DNA of 63,308 nt from CAZODA01 sp964578485 (GTDB lineage: Bacteria > Bacteroidota > Bacteroidia > Bacteroidales > Marinilabiliaceae): contig CAZODA010000013.1 of assembly GCA_964578485.1 (NCBI GenBank), positions 1 through 63,308 of the forward strand. The letters run 5' to 3'. This document shows positions 26,438-34,903 of the stretch, in pieces. How positions within the stretch are numbered: the first letter of the stretch is position 1; each line of letters opens with the position of its first letter. Both the position numbers and the translations under genes were made by a program. Under the pieces are notes generated by a model. That model ran no database searches. It had not been told where the DNA came from and saw only the letters and a list, made by a program, of their open reading frames with translations.

Positions 26438-27760
26438 TCAATGACTTTGTGCTAAACTTCCAACTGCTTCTTTTAAATCGTCACCGGCAGGTAATTGGAA
26501 TATTTTAAGGTCGAATTCAGGAATAACTGCGAGTATATGGTCAAAAATATCTGCTTGCACCGATTCATATACTACCCAGGCTACATTACTGCAAAACACG
26601 TATATTTCAAATGGTATGCCTGTTTCGGTAGGTTGTAGGTGGCGTACAAGAAAGGTCATCTTAGTGTTAACTTGCGGGTGTTGTCTAAGGTAATTTTCAA
26701 GGTATTTACGAAAAACTCCAAGGTTAGTCATTCTTCGCCCGTTAACAACTACCGATTCGTCAATATTGTTTTCTTCATTATATTCTTCAATTTCTTTTTG
26801 TCTATCTTCGATATAGCTTTTTAGATGATGAATTTTTTTATACTTTTCAAGCATTTCTGTTGTGCAAAATTTTACACTCCTCATATCTAAGTTGATGGAA
26901 CGCTTAATTCTTCGCCCACCGGACTCACTCATTCCCCTCCAATTTATAAAAGGGCTCGATACAAGTGCATAAGTAGGAACGGTAGTAATGGTTTTATCCC
27001 AGTTCTGTACCTTAACGGTATTAAGACTTATTTCAAGCACATCACCATCAGCATTATATGAAGGCATAGAAATCCAATCTCCAACTCTTACCATTTTATT
27101 GGCAGAAAGCTGGATGCCGGCTGTAAAACCCAATATGCTGTCTTTAAATATTAGCATTAAAACGGCTGCCATAGCACCGAGGCCGGCAAAAACTTTGGTA
27201 ATTTGAATGTCAAATACAACAGAGAGAACAATTAAAAAACCAACGAAATATGAAATGAGGTTGACTATTTGCATATAGCTTCTTATTGGTCTTTCAGAGG
27301 CATAGGGCATGGTGTTATAGATATCCTCTAAAGCACGTAGTGTCCCATTTATCGACCAAAATATTACAAAAATCAAATATATAATGGAAACATTAATTAA
27401 AAAGGATAGGAAAGTAGGATAGATATTGTAGAAAAAACCTGCTGAACTATATATAATAATGGTAGGAACCAAATGCGATAATCTGTGAAACACTTTTCTA
27501 TTAACAAAGAAGTCATCTTTTTTGCTCTTGGTTTTACTTATAAAACGAATAAGGTAATGTAGGATCACTCGTTTTACTAAAAAATAAAATAAATAGCTTA
27601 TAGCCCCTAAAATAAATGTCCTTATGGAAAAATCAATCAAAGTAAAACTCCATTCGGGAAGCCCCATATTCTCAAACCGCAGTTGTAACCAGCTTTGAAG
27701 CCAGTCGCTCTGGCGCATAATCAATTCTAAAATTTCGTTCTTGTTAGCTGTATTTTCCAT
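26438..27760 (-). CDS. MscS-family mechanosensitive channel, YbdG-like
   Basis: This inner-membrane channel is thought to release solutes on hypo-osmotic shock. Five hydrophobic helices (about 45-65, 95-115, 120-140, 165-185 and 190-215) precede the MscS pore segment 'VFAGLGAMAAVLMLIFKDSI' and the beta domain beginning 'VRVGDWISMPSYNADGDVLE'. The acidic insertion after the beta domain ('LEKYKKIHHLKSYIEDRQKE' and following) and the 440-residue length are typical of the YbdG/miniconductance branch, not the 286-residue MscS. I chose the ATG at 27760. The longer frame starts with TTG at 27787, which coincides with a candidate -7 box, so it would lie upstream of the transcript start. Confidence 0.92.
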   Translation of the reverse strand: MENTANKNEILELIMRQSDWLQSWLQLRFENMGLPEWSFTLIDFSIRTFILGAISYLFYFLVKRVILHYLIRFISKTKSKKDDFFVNRKVFHRLSHLVPTIIIYSSAGFFYNIYPTFLSFLINVSIIYLIFVIFWSINGTLRALEDIYNTMPYASERPIRSYMQIVNLISYFVGFLIVLSVVFDIQITKVFAGLGAMAAVLMLIFKDSILGFTAGIQLSANKMVRVGDWISMPSYNADGDVLEISLNTVKVQNWDKTITTVPTYALVSSPFINWRGMSESGGRRIKRSINLDMRSVKFCTTEMLEKYKKIHHLKSYIEDRQKEIEEYNEENNIDESVVVNGRRMTNLGVFRKYLENYLRQHPQVNTKMTFLVRHLQPTETGIPFEIYVFCSNVAWVVYESVQADIFDHILAVIPEFDLKIFQLPAGDDLKEAVGSLAQSH

Positions 27761-27784
27761 TTTATTTTTTTTTAATAAGATATA

Positions 27785-27792
27785 CAAAACTA
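27785..27792 (-). promoter_or_regulatory. Candidate -7 box TAGTTTTG for the MscS-like gene
   Basis: Read on the minus strand this is an exact TAnnTTTG, 24 bp before the ATG at 27760. No -33 TTTG at standard spacing is seen. Confidence 0.35.
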
Positions 27793-27856
27793 ATAAACAA
27801 TTATTATCTTACTTTAATGAAGAAGTTTTATTTTTATTGATTCAAAAACAAAAATA

Positions 27857-28873
27857 ATGGAATATTTAGCAAATAATAAGCGTTATGAAACGATGACTTA
27901 TCGTCGTTGTGGAAAAAGTGGAATAAAATTACCTGCCATTTCACTCGGATTATGGCATAACTTCGGATCTGTTGATAAATTTGAAAATATAAAACAAATG
28001 TTACATTTTGCCTTTGATAATGGGATTACTCATTTTGATCTGGCAAATAATTATGGTCCTGAACCCGGATCTGCCGAAACAAATTTTGGCATGCTTATGT
28101 CACGTGATTTTAAAGCTTATAGAGATGAAATGATTATTTCAACTAAAGCAGGATACTATATGTGGCCAGGTCCCTATGGGGAATGGGGATCAAAAAAATA
28201 CCTCGTAGCAAGTATAGATCAAAGCTTAAAACGTATGAAAATTGACTATGTGGATATCTTTTATAGTCATAGACCTGATCCCGATACGCCCCTTGAAGAA
28301 ACAATGTCGGCATTAGATCTGATAGTTAAACAAGGTAAAGCCCTATATGTCGGTATTTCAAATTATTCGGCAGAGCAAACAATAGAAGCTGTTTCTATTT
28401 TAAAAAAAATGGGAACTCCATGTTTAATCCATCAACCACGTTATAACATTCTCGACCGATGGGTAGAAAAAGATTTGTTAAATGTTTTGGGTGAACAAGG
28501 AATCGCATGTATAGCTTTTTCACCATTGGCACAAGGATTACTTAGCGAACGCTATTTAAAAGAAATTCCCGAAGATTCCAGAATAGCAAAACCTCATGGC
28601 TTCCTCAAGGAAGAAATGTTGACAGAAGATAGAGTAAAAGCACTAAAAAACTTGAATGAACTTGCTTTAAAAAGAGGACAATCATTAGCACAAATGGCAA
28701 TTGCATGGTTGTTAAAAGATAAAAGAGTTACTTCTGTTTTAGTAGGGAGTAGCTCGATTGAACAGTTGAAAAATAATATTGGTGCTTTAAATAATTTAGA
28801 GTTTTCCAAAGAAGAGCTTAATATTATTGATGAATTAGCCGAACCTGTTATGATTAACAGAGCTGCAAACTAA
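27857..28873 (+). CDS. gpr: Aldo/keto reductase, L-glyceraldehyde 3-phosphate reductase type (YghZ/Gpr)
   Basis: This NADPH-dependent AKR family 14 enzyme is known in E. coli to reduce L-glyceraldehyde 3-phosphate and methylglyoxal. The sequence follows E. coli YghZ closely by eye, for instance 'LPAISLGLWHNFG', 'GITHFDLANNYGPEPGSAE', 'ISTKAGYYMWPGPYG', 'YVDIFYSHR' and 'CIAFSPLAQGLL'. The catalytic tetrad is Asp61, Tyr66, Lys97 and His138. The 338-residue length fits. It stands alone, divergent from the MscS-like gene by 96 bp. A possible weak hairpin after the gene (28879-28886 with 28933-28940) has a 46-nt loop and no T-run, so I do not call a terminator. Confidence 0.93.
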   Translation: MEYLANNKRYETMTYRRCGKSGIKLPAISLGLWHNFGSVDKFENIKQMLHFAFDNGITHFDLANNYGPEPGSAETNFGMLMSRDFKAYRDEMIISTKAGYYMWPGPYGEWGSKKYLVASIDQSLKRMKIDYVDIFYSHRPDPDTPLEETMSALDLIVKQGKALYVGISNYSAEQTIEAVSILKKMGTPCLIHQPRYNILDRWVEKDLLNVLGEQGIACIAFSPLAQGLLSERYLKEIPEDSRIAKPHGFLKEEMLTEDRVKALKNLNELALKRGQSLAQMAIAWLLKDKRVTSVLVGSSSIEQLKNNIGALNNLEFSKEELNIIDELAEPVMINRAAN

Positions 28874-29037
28874 CTGAGACAGCCCTGAGTTCCGGAGAAA
28901 GTATAAGCGAATGAAATAATTGTTGTTTTTAAAGGGCTGTTAATTGTAATTATATAATATTTTTATTCGCTTTATATTGATTTATAAGTATAAAAAGAAT
29001 AAAAAAAATGCAAAATCAGCATTTTTTTAAAAAATCA

Positions 29038-29069
29038 TTTGCGCTGTTTCGATTTTATACTTACTTTTG
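29038..29069 (+). promoter_or_regulatory. Consensus Bacteroidota promoter of the aromatic amino acid operon
   Basis: TTTG (29038-29041), a 20-bp spacer, then TACTTTTG (29062-29069): a full match to TTTG-N19/20-TAnnTTTG. Transcription should start near 29075, about 23 nt before the leader-peptide ATG. Confidence 0.75.
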
Positions 29070-29097
29070 TTCTCAGTTGTAGATATTATTATAAGAC

Positions 29098-29190
29098 ATG
29101 AAACTAATTTCTTCCTATTATTATTTTTTCTTTTTTGCCTTTTTTGGTATGCCAACCGGAAGAGACAGGGTTTTGTATTTGCCTGATTAA
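29098..29190 (+). CDS. Phe/Tyr leader peptide of an attenuator
   Basis: The 30-codon ORF begins MKLISS and continues with YYYFFFFAFF at residues 7-16: three Tyr and six Phe codons within ten. It ends at TAA 29188-29190. Such a run is the hallmark of attenuator leaders: E. coli PheL (pheA leader) has a comparable Phe run. It lies 28 bp after a consensus -7 box and 30 bp before an intrinsic terminator, and the next gene is prephenate dehydratase. Its function is inferred to be ribosome stalling when charged tRNA-Tyr or tRNA-Phe is scarce; the peptide itself probably has no other role. The 3' half (GGAAGAGACAGGG, 29158-29170) doubles as the antiterminator strand. Confidence 0.88.
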   Translation: MKLISSYYYFFFFAFFGMPTGRDRVLYLPD

Positions 29191-29253
29191 AAAGTAAAAA
29201 TAGGAATTCAAAATAAAAAGATCCCGCCTCTTCAAAAGAGAGCGGGATTTTTT
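29158..29253 (+). promoter_or_regulatory. Attenuator: antiterminator and terminator of the phe/tyr operon
   Basis: Terminator: arms 29221-29232 and 29236-29248 (one bulged A), 3-nt loop, then a T-run to 29253. Antiterminator: GAAGAG (29159-29164) and GGG (29168-29170), inside the leader ORF, pair with CTCTTC (29228-29233) and CCC (29223-29225), the left arm of the terminator; the two structures are mutually exclusive. A ribosome stalled at codons 7-16 (29116-29145) leaves the antiterminator strand free, giving readthrough; one that reaches the stop codon at 29188 would mask or pass it, giving termination. Confidence 0.82.
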
Positions 29254-29330
29254 ATTGCTGTGTTTTTACAAAAATATTATGCTTTAAAGAATGAAAGCTG
29301 AAAAAGAAAAGTATATCAAAAAATAATATT

Positions 29331-30239
29331 ATGGATAAACCATTAAAAAGAGTGGCTATACAAGGTTGGCAAGGTGCCAATCACCACATTGCAGCACAGG
29401 CATATTTCAAGGATTACGGACTGGAAATTGAACCTTGTCTTACCTTCCGTGAAATTTTTGATAAGATGAAATTACAACCCGATTTACTTGGGATGATTGC
29501 AATTGAAAATACTCTTGCCGGTAGTTTGCTTTCAAATTATACCTTATTAAAAAATTCAGGCTTTTCTGTGTTGGGGGAGCATAAGTTGCGGATAAAACAT
29601 CAACTTATGGCTTTGCCGGGACAAACAATTGCTGATATTAAAGAGGTCCATTCTCATCCAATGGCAATAGCTCAGTGTGAAGAGTTTTTCTGGGATTATC
29701 CGCATATTCGTTTAGTGGAAGCAGAAGATACAGCTTTAAGTGCCAAAATTATTCAGGAAAAGCAGCTTAAAGGTGTTGCTGCAATTGCTTCTACTTTGGC
29801 ATCTAAATTATACAGTCTTGAAATTCTCGCTAAGGATATAGAAACCAACAAGCATAACTATACAAGATTTTTGGTTGTAGGCACGCAGAATGAGACAGAA
29901 TTTAATGAAATGCTTGATAAAAAACATATCGACAAGTCTTCTTTGGTATTCTCAGTCCCTCACGAAGAAGGGAGTCTTTCAAAAGTATTAACTATCCTGG
30001 CCTTTTATAGAATGAACCTTTCAAAAATTCAGTCCTTGCCGATTATTGGCCAGGAATGGCAATATCTGATGTATATAGATCTCGATTTTAATGATTACCA
30101 ACGGTATTTGCAGTCTCTTGATGCAATCCGCCCTTTATGTGATCAGCTGAGAATTTTGGGTGAGTACAAGGCAGCAGATGTTCTATATGTAACTAATGGA
30201 GAAAATGTAGTTAAAAAAGAAATTTCCAAATCCAAATAA
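29331..30239 (+). CDS. pheA: Prephenate dehydratase with ACT domain
   Basis: It converts prephenate to phenylpyruvate, the committed step to phenylalanine, in the cytoplasm. The catalytic domain (about 5-185) shows 'IAIENTLAGSL', 'EVHSHPMAIAQC' and 'NYTRFLVVG', the last holding the Thr-Arg-Phe motif needed for catalysis. The ACT domain (about 200-285) has 'VPHEEGSLSKVL', but the canonical Glu-Ser-Arg-Pro loop that binds inhibitory Phe is replaced by 'KIQSLP', so feedback behaviour may differ from E. coli PheA. There is no chorismate mutase domain; that activity is fused to the DAHP synthase two genes downstream. First enzyme gene after the attenuator and 10 bp before the aminotransferase gene. 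Confidence 0.95.
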   Translation: MDKPLKRVAIQGWQGANHHIAAQAYFKDYGLEIEPCLTFREIFDKMKLQPDLLGMIAIENTLAGSLLSNYTLLKNSGFSVLGEHKLRIKHQLMALPGQTIADIKEVHSHPMAIAQCEEFFWDYPHIRLVEAEDTALSAKIIQEKQLKGVAAIASTLASKLYSLEILAKDIETNKHNYTRFLVVGTQNETEFNEMLDKKHIDKSSLVFSVPHEEGSLSKVLTILAFYRMNLSKIQSLPIIGQEWQYLMYIDLDFNDYQRYLQSLDAIRPLCDQLRILGEYKAADVLYVTNGENVVKKEISKSK

Positions 30240-30249
30240 TAAGCATAGT

Positions 30250-31410
30250 ATGATAGCACCGGCTAAAAGAATCAGTGTTGTAAAAGAATATTACTTTTCG
30301 GTAAAATTAAAGCAGATAGAAGAAATGCGAAATGCCGGAAAGGATGTTATAAACCTTGGTATAGGAAGTCCCGATCAGCCACCGGCACCGGAAGTGATTG
30401 AAACTCTCAACTCTTCATCACAAAATGCATCAAACCATGGATATCAAAGTTATATAGGAATACCAAAATTGCGGCAGAGTTTTGCTTCATGGTATAAAAA
30501 ATATTACGGGCTTTCTCTTGATCCCGCAAATGAAATTTTACCCATGATAGGTTCTAAGGAAGCTATTATGCATATTTCAATGGCTTTTTTAAATCCGGGT
30601 GATGAAGTATTGATACCTAACCCAGGTTATCCTACCTATAGTGCTGTTACCAACCTTGTAGAGGCTGTTCCCCGATTCTATGACTTGAGCGAGGAAAATA
30701 ATTGGCAGCCCAAGCTTGAAGCAATAAAAAAAATGGATTTAAGCAAGGTTAAATTAATGTGGATAAATTATCCAAATATGCCAACAGGAGCAGCTGCCGA
30801 TTATGATATAATGAAGGAATTAATTGCTTTTGCTAAAGAATATAATATCCTAATTTGCAATGATAATCCTTATAGTTTTATCCTAAATCCTGAACCAAGA
30901 AGCCTTTTATCAATTGAAGGGGCAAAAGAAATTGCCATTGAGCTTAACTCCCTTAGTAAATCTCATAATATGGCAGGTTGGAGAGTTGGAATGGCAGCCT
31001 CAAATCCTGATTTTATTAATTATATCCTGAGAGTTAAAAGCAATATGGATTCAGGAATGTATAAACCTATACAAGAAGCTGCAGCTACAGCACTATCATT
31101 GGATGATAACTGGTATAAAAAGCTTAATGAACTTTATGAAAACAGGCGTAAACTTGTATGGGAAATAATGGATGTCCTCAATTGCAGCTATGATAAAAAT
31201 CAAGTTGGATTGTTTGTTTGGGCAAAAATTCCCGACAGGATAAAATCAGCCGAAATTATCAGCGATAAAATCCTTGATAAGGCAAATGTCTTTATTACTC
31301 CGGGTTTTATTTTTGGTGATAATGGATCCCGATATATAAGAATATCACTTTGTACTTCTTCTGAAAAATTAAAAGAAGCGATTAAGCGAATTAGTAACAT
31401 TAAAATTTGA
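30250..31410 (+). CDS. Class I/II PLP aminotransferase, probably aromatic
   Basis: This fold-type I aminotransferase has Lys237 in 'NSLSKSHNMAGWRVG' as the Schiff-base lysine, 'LMWINYPNMPTGA' as the Asn-Pro cofactor region and a C-terminal Arg in 'SRYIRISLC' for the substrate carboxylate. By general pattern it is nearest the LL-diaminopimelate/aspartate aminotransferase group. Placed between prephenate dehydratase and DAHP synthase under a Phe/Tyr attenuator, it most likely transaminates phenylpyruvate and 4-hydroxyphenylpyruvate, the last step to Phe and Tyr. Prephenate transamination is an alternative. Ten bp separate it from pheA, and the following ORF's upstream TTG would overlap its stop codon. 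Confidence 0.88.
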   Translation: MIAPAKRISVVKEYYFSVKLKQIEEMRNAGKDVINLGIGSPDQPPAPEVIETLNSSSQNASNHGYQSYIGIPKLRQSFASWYKKYYGLSLDPANEILPMIGSKEAIMHISMAFLNPGDEVLIPNPGYPTYSAVTNLVEAVPRFYDLSEENNWQPKLEAIKKMDLSKVKLMWINYPNMPTGAAADYDIMKELIAFAKEYNILICNDNPYSFILNPEPRSLLSIEGAKEIAIELNSLSKSHNMAGWRVGMAASNPDFINYILRVKSNMDSGMYKPIQEAAATALSLDDNWYKKLNELYENRRKLVWEIMDVLNCSYDKNQVGLFVWAKIPDRIKSAEIISDKILDKANVFITPGFIFGDNGSRYIRISLCTSSEKLKEAIKRISNIKI

Positions 31411-31415
31411 TAGCT

Positions 31416-32522
31416 ATGTCGAAATTAAAAATTGTACCCATTGTATTTCCGGGTCTTGAAATTAAAAGACCTGTTATTATTGCAGGTCCGTGTAGCGCAG
31501 AAACAGAAGAGCAGGTAATGACTACGGCACGTGAACTTTCAGCTATTGGAGTTAAAATTTTTAGAGCAGGGGTGTGGAAACCAAGAACCAGACCCGGAGC
31601 TTTTGAAGGAGTTGGAACTGTTGGACTGCCTTGGCTGCAACGTGTTAAAGAAGAAACAGGCATGTATGTTGGTGTGGAGGTTGCTAATGCACATCATGTG
31701 TTTGAAGCTATAAAACATGGCGTTGATATGGTTTGGATAGGAGCTCGAACAACCGCAAACCCGTTTGCTGTGCAGGAAGTATCAGATGCCCTAAAAGGAT
31801 TAAATATTCCGGTTTTTGTTAAAAACCCTGTTAATCCTGACCTTGATTTATGGATAGGAGCCCTTGAACGAATCAATAGAGCAGGAATAACTCAGTTGGC
31901 AGCAATACATAGGGGCTTTAGTACTTACGACAAATCAGAATTTAGAAATCATCCGCAATGGCAAATTCCTATTGAATTGCATCGTCGCTTTCCTGACTTG
32001 CCAATTATTACAGATCCAAGTCATATTTCAGGTAAGAAAGAATTGATTGCAAGTATATCACAGGAAGCTATGGACCTTAATTTTGACGGACTGATAATTG
32101 AATCCCATAATTGTCCCGAAAAAGCGTGGAGTGATGCTGAACAACAAATTAAACCGGAGCGACTTAATATGATACTTAAAGATCTTGTACTTAGAAAACC
32201 AAAAATTGGTGATACTCCAAGAAATGCCTTAGACGAATTGAGAATAAAAATTGATGAGCTGGATAACAGATTAGTGGACCTTTTAAGTGAAAGAATGAAA
32301 GTGTCTGATGCTATTGGAAAGTATAAATTTGAAAATAATATAACAATATTGCAATCACGACGATATGATGAAATTATGAAAGATCGTACAAATAAAGCTG
32401 TAGATCAAGGGCTCAATAGTAAGTTTATTACAAAAATTTATGAGTCAATTCATAAAGAATCAATATCAAGGCAGAGTGCAATAATGAATAAAGCTTTAAA
32501 AAATGATCTGTCGAAACAATAA
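31416..32522 (+). CDS. Bifunctional DAHP synthase (type I beta) / chorismate mutase
   Basis: Residues 1-255 form a 3-deoxy-D-arabino-heptulosonate 7-phosphate synthase of the short I-beta (KDO8P-like) class. It has 'IAGPCSAETEEQV', 'AGVWKPRTRPGAFEGVG', 'WIGARTTANPFA', 'VKNPVNPDL' and 'ITDPSHISG', which hold phosphoenolpyruvate and metal ligands. Residues about 270-355 form an AroQ-type chorismate mutase ('ELRIKIDELDNRLVDLLSER', 'SRRYDEIMKDR'). The fusion thus supplies both the first shikimate-pathway step and the chorismate-to-prephenate step, and mutase domains of this kind often mediate feedback inhibition by prephenate. I use the ATG at 31416, 5 bp after the aminotransferase stop codon; the TTG at 31407 overlaps that stop and is less likely. 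Confidence 0.93.
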   Translation: MSKLKIVPIVFPGLEIKRPVIIAGPCSAETEEQVMTTARELSAIGVKIFRAGVWKPRTRPGAFEGVGTVGLPWLQRVKEETGMYVGVEVANAHHVFEAIKHGVDMVWIGARTTANPFAVQEVSDALKGLNIPVFVKNPVNPDLDLWIGALERINRAGITQLAAIHRGFSTYDKSEFRNHPQWQIPIELHRRFPDLPIITDPSHISGKKELIASISQEAMDLNFDGLIIESHNCPEKAWSDAEQQIKPERLNMILKDLVLRKPKIGDTPRNALDELRIKIDELDNRLVDLLSERMKVSDAIGKYKFENNITILQSRRYDEIMKDRTNKAVDQGLNSKFITKIYESIHKESISRQSAIMNKALKNDLSKQ

Positions 32523-32543
32523 CTTATTTATAAAAAATAATGT

Positions 32544-33317
32544 ATGAAAATTTGTGTTCTTGGTGCAGGAAAAATGGGCACCTGGCTAACTGATGCTTTA
32601 TGCTTGCAGCATGAAGTGGCAATATATGATGTTGACAAAGAACAACTGAGGTATGTGTTTAATACTCAGCGCTTGGTGTCGCTCGAAGAAATTAGAGACT
32701 TTCAACCGGAATTGCTTATCAATAGTGCAAATTTAGAAATTACTATTAAAGCTTTTGAAGATGTTTTGCCCTATTTGCCTGAACATTGTATTTTAAGCGA
32801 TGTGGCTTCTGTAAAAACGGGCCTACGTGAATTTTATTTAAAGTCAGGAAAACGCTTTGTTTCGACCCATCCAATGTTTGGGCCTACTTTTGCCAATCTT
32901 AAAGATTTAAGCTCTCATCATGCTATTATTATCTCAGAATCGGATCACATGGGAAAAGCTTTTTTTAAAGATTTTTTTGGAACTCTGGGGCTTAATATTC
33001 ATCAATATTCATTTGATGAACATGATGAAACTATAGCGTATTCACTTTCTATACCTTTCTCATCAACTCTTGTGTTTGCTGCATGTATGAAAAAACAAGA
33101 TGCACCGGGTACCACATTTAAAAAACACATGGATATTGCAAAGGGCTTATTATCGGAAGATGATTATTTGCTTACAGAAATTCTATTTAACCCACATACT
33201 ATTGATCAGGTTGAACAAATTAGAAAAGAGCTGAAAAGTTTAATTGAACTAATAGACAAAAGAGATTCAGATGGAATGCAGAAGTTTTTGAAAAAAGTGA
33301 GAAAAAATCTTGAATAA
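32544..33317 (+). CDS. tyrA: Prephenate dehydrogenase
   Basis: It oxidatively decarboxylates prephenate to 4-hydroxyphenylpyruvate, the route to tyrosine, with NAD(P). The Rossmann motif 'GAGKMG' (7-12) opens the protein. 'SDVASVKTG', 'VSTHPMFGPT' (the His-Pro-Met-Phe-Gly motif around the catalytic His) and 'DEHDE' follow, with a helical C-terminal dimerisation domain. At 257 residues it is a compact version without a fused mutase or ACT domain. It is the last gene of the attenuator-controlled operon, 21 bp after the DAHP synthase gene, and converges on tilS with only 9 bp between the stops. Confidence 0.93.
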   Translation: MKICVLGAGKMGTWLTDALCLQHEVAIYDVDKEQLRYVFNTQRLVSLEEIRDFQPELLINSANLEITIKAFEDVLPYLPEHCILSDVASVKTGLREFYLKSGKRFVSTHPMFGPTFANLKDLSSHHAIIISESDHMGKAFFKDFFGTLGLNIHQYSFDEHDETIAYSLSIPFSSTLVFAACMKKQDAPGTTFKKHMDIAKGLLSEDDYLLTEILFNPHTIDQVEQIRKELKSLIELIDKRDSDGMQKFLKKVRKNLE

Positions 33318-33326
33318 AAAAAGATC

Positions 33327-34664
33327 TTAAAGCAACATTATTTCCAGAACTTTTTTTGTCCGAGTTCTGATTTTAAAACGATTGTCTATGCGGCGACCAA
33401 TAACCCAAATTATATCATTGCCATTGGTTAAAAGCCAGGTATTATCTTTTTCAATCAAAGAAAGCTTGCTATCAATAAAAAAATCGCTGATTTTTTTAAA
33501 GTTTTCCATGCCAAGTGGTTGAAAGCGATCACCAGGCTCGGCTTTTCTAATGTATAGAGGAAAGTCTAACTGATCAGCATCTAAATGGACCACATTTGGA
33601 TCGCTTGAAAATTTGAAATCCTCGCTTATATCAAAACTGCGAATTTTTAATTTTATGGGTTCTGAAATATTTGTTTCATCAGCATTTATATGATATTCCT
33701 GATCATCTTTCTCACTACGAGGAAGTAAAATTAAATTGTAACGATCAATTATAAGTCTGTAAGTTTTGGAAAAAAATTGTTTACCAGAGATACCGGTTAA
33801 TCCATCAATAATATTATTAAGCTCATTGCTGTTAAATCCATAGGGCTGAAGAATATCAAATAGTATAAGCCTCTTTTGTGGATGCTCGTTTATTAAACTT
33901 ATTGGAATTAATAAGGAATCATCTATTCCGGCTGTAATTTCTTCCTTAACCCTTTTTGATTCAGTATTAAAAACTTCCCATGCTTCATGGAGATAAGTCA
34001 TATTGTTTTGCATAGTGCGGAAAAAGGAAGGATTTATTTCTTTAAAAAGAGGAATGATATGATGCCTGATTTTATTTCTATTAAAATTGACTTCTAAATT
34101 GGTGGAATCGGTTCGGTAGCTTATTTCCTTGTCCTTGCAATAGTTAATAACATCATCGGAACTTAAAAATAATAAAGGGCGAATAATAAATCCCCTTTTC
34201 GCAGGAATACCTGTTAAACCTTTTAAACCGGTACCACGTGAAAGATTTAAAAAAAATGTTTCAATAGCGTCATCACCATGATGCCCGGTAGCCACAAAGG
34301 CAGAGTTGTTTTTATAACTTAATTCGCTAAACCAGTCATATCTTAGGTCGCGCGCAGCCATTTCTATCGAAATCTTCTTACTTTGAGCATAAGCTTTTGT
34401 ATCAAATCTTTTTAATAAAAATTTAATGCCAAATTCTTTGCATGTACTTTTAACAAACTGCTCGTCGGCATCAGACTCCTTACCACGTAATGAAAAATTA
34501 CAATGAGCAACAATGAATTTGATTTTGCTTTCTACCAATAAATGAAAAAGCACCATTGAATCTGCACCTCCACTTACCGCTGCTATTATTGGTGAACCTT
34601 TTTCAACTTTATAATAGTTTGATATAATATTTTGAAATTTCTGTATGATTTGTGGACTTGTCAC
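33327..34664 (-). CDS. tilS: tRNA(Ile)-lysidine synthase
   Basis: TilS changes the wobble C34 of the CAU-anticodon tRNA-Ile to lysidine so that it reads AUA; it is essential in most bacteria. The PP-loop ATPase motif SGGADS is at 31-36. 'HCNFSLRGKESDADEQFV', 'ATGHHGDDAIETFFLNLSRG' and 'FNRNKIRHHIIPLF' are typical. The C-terminal TilS_C domain is recognisable by 'RKAEPGDRFQPLG' and 'GRRIDNRFKI'. The 445 residues agree with the family. It stands alone, convergent with tyrA and divergent from the Lrp-type regulator by 239 bp. Confidence 0.95.
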   Translation of the reverse strand: MTSPQIIQKFQNIISNYYKVEKGSPIIAAVSGGADSMVLFHLLVESKIKFIVAHCNFSLRGKESDADEQFVKSTCKEFGIKFLLKRFDTKAYAQSKKISIEMAARDLRYDWFSELSYKNNSAFVATGHHGDDAIETFFLNLSRGTGLKGLTGIPAKRGFIIRPLLFLSSDDVINYCKDKEISYRTDSTNLEVNFNRNKIRHHIIPLFKEINPSFFRTMQNNMTYLHEAWEVFNTESKRVKEEITAGIDDSLLIPISLINEHPQKRLILFDILQPYGFNSNELNNIIDGLTGISGKQFFSKTYRLIIDRYNLILLPRSEKDDQEYHINADETNISEPIKLKIRSFDISEDFKFSSDPNVVHLDADQLDFPLYIRKAEPGDRFQPLGMENFKKISDFFIDSKLSLIEKDNTWLLTNGNDIIWVIGRRIDNRFKIRTRTKKVLEIMLL

Positions 34665-34903
34665 TATTGAGAAAATTTAATTTATTGAAATTGTTTGTTG
34701 AATTTAAGTAAAGGCAAACTTAACTCAAAACATAAAGATACAAAAGAGATGCTATCTTTTATAACACAGTATTTACAGAACTGATTATTGATTTCAATTT
34801 ATTTGACTATTTAACTTTATTGTTTAATTTCGTTAAGAAATTGTTACTCATATATTGGGTGTTAAAATATAGTATATTGTTCTACTACATAATAAGTTAA
34901 GGC

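Noticed and set aside
28879..28940. Hairpin ACAGCCCT/AGGGCTGT after gpr
   Set aside because: The loop is 46 nt and no T-run follows, so it is not a convincing terminator.
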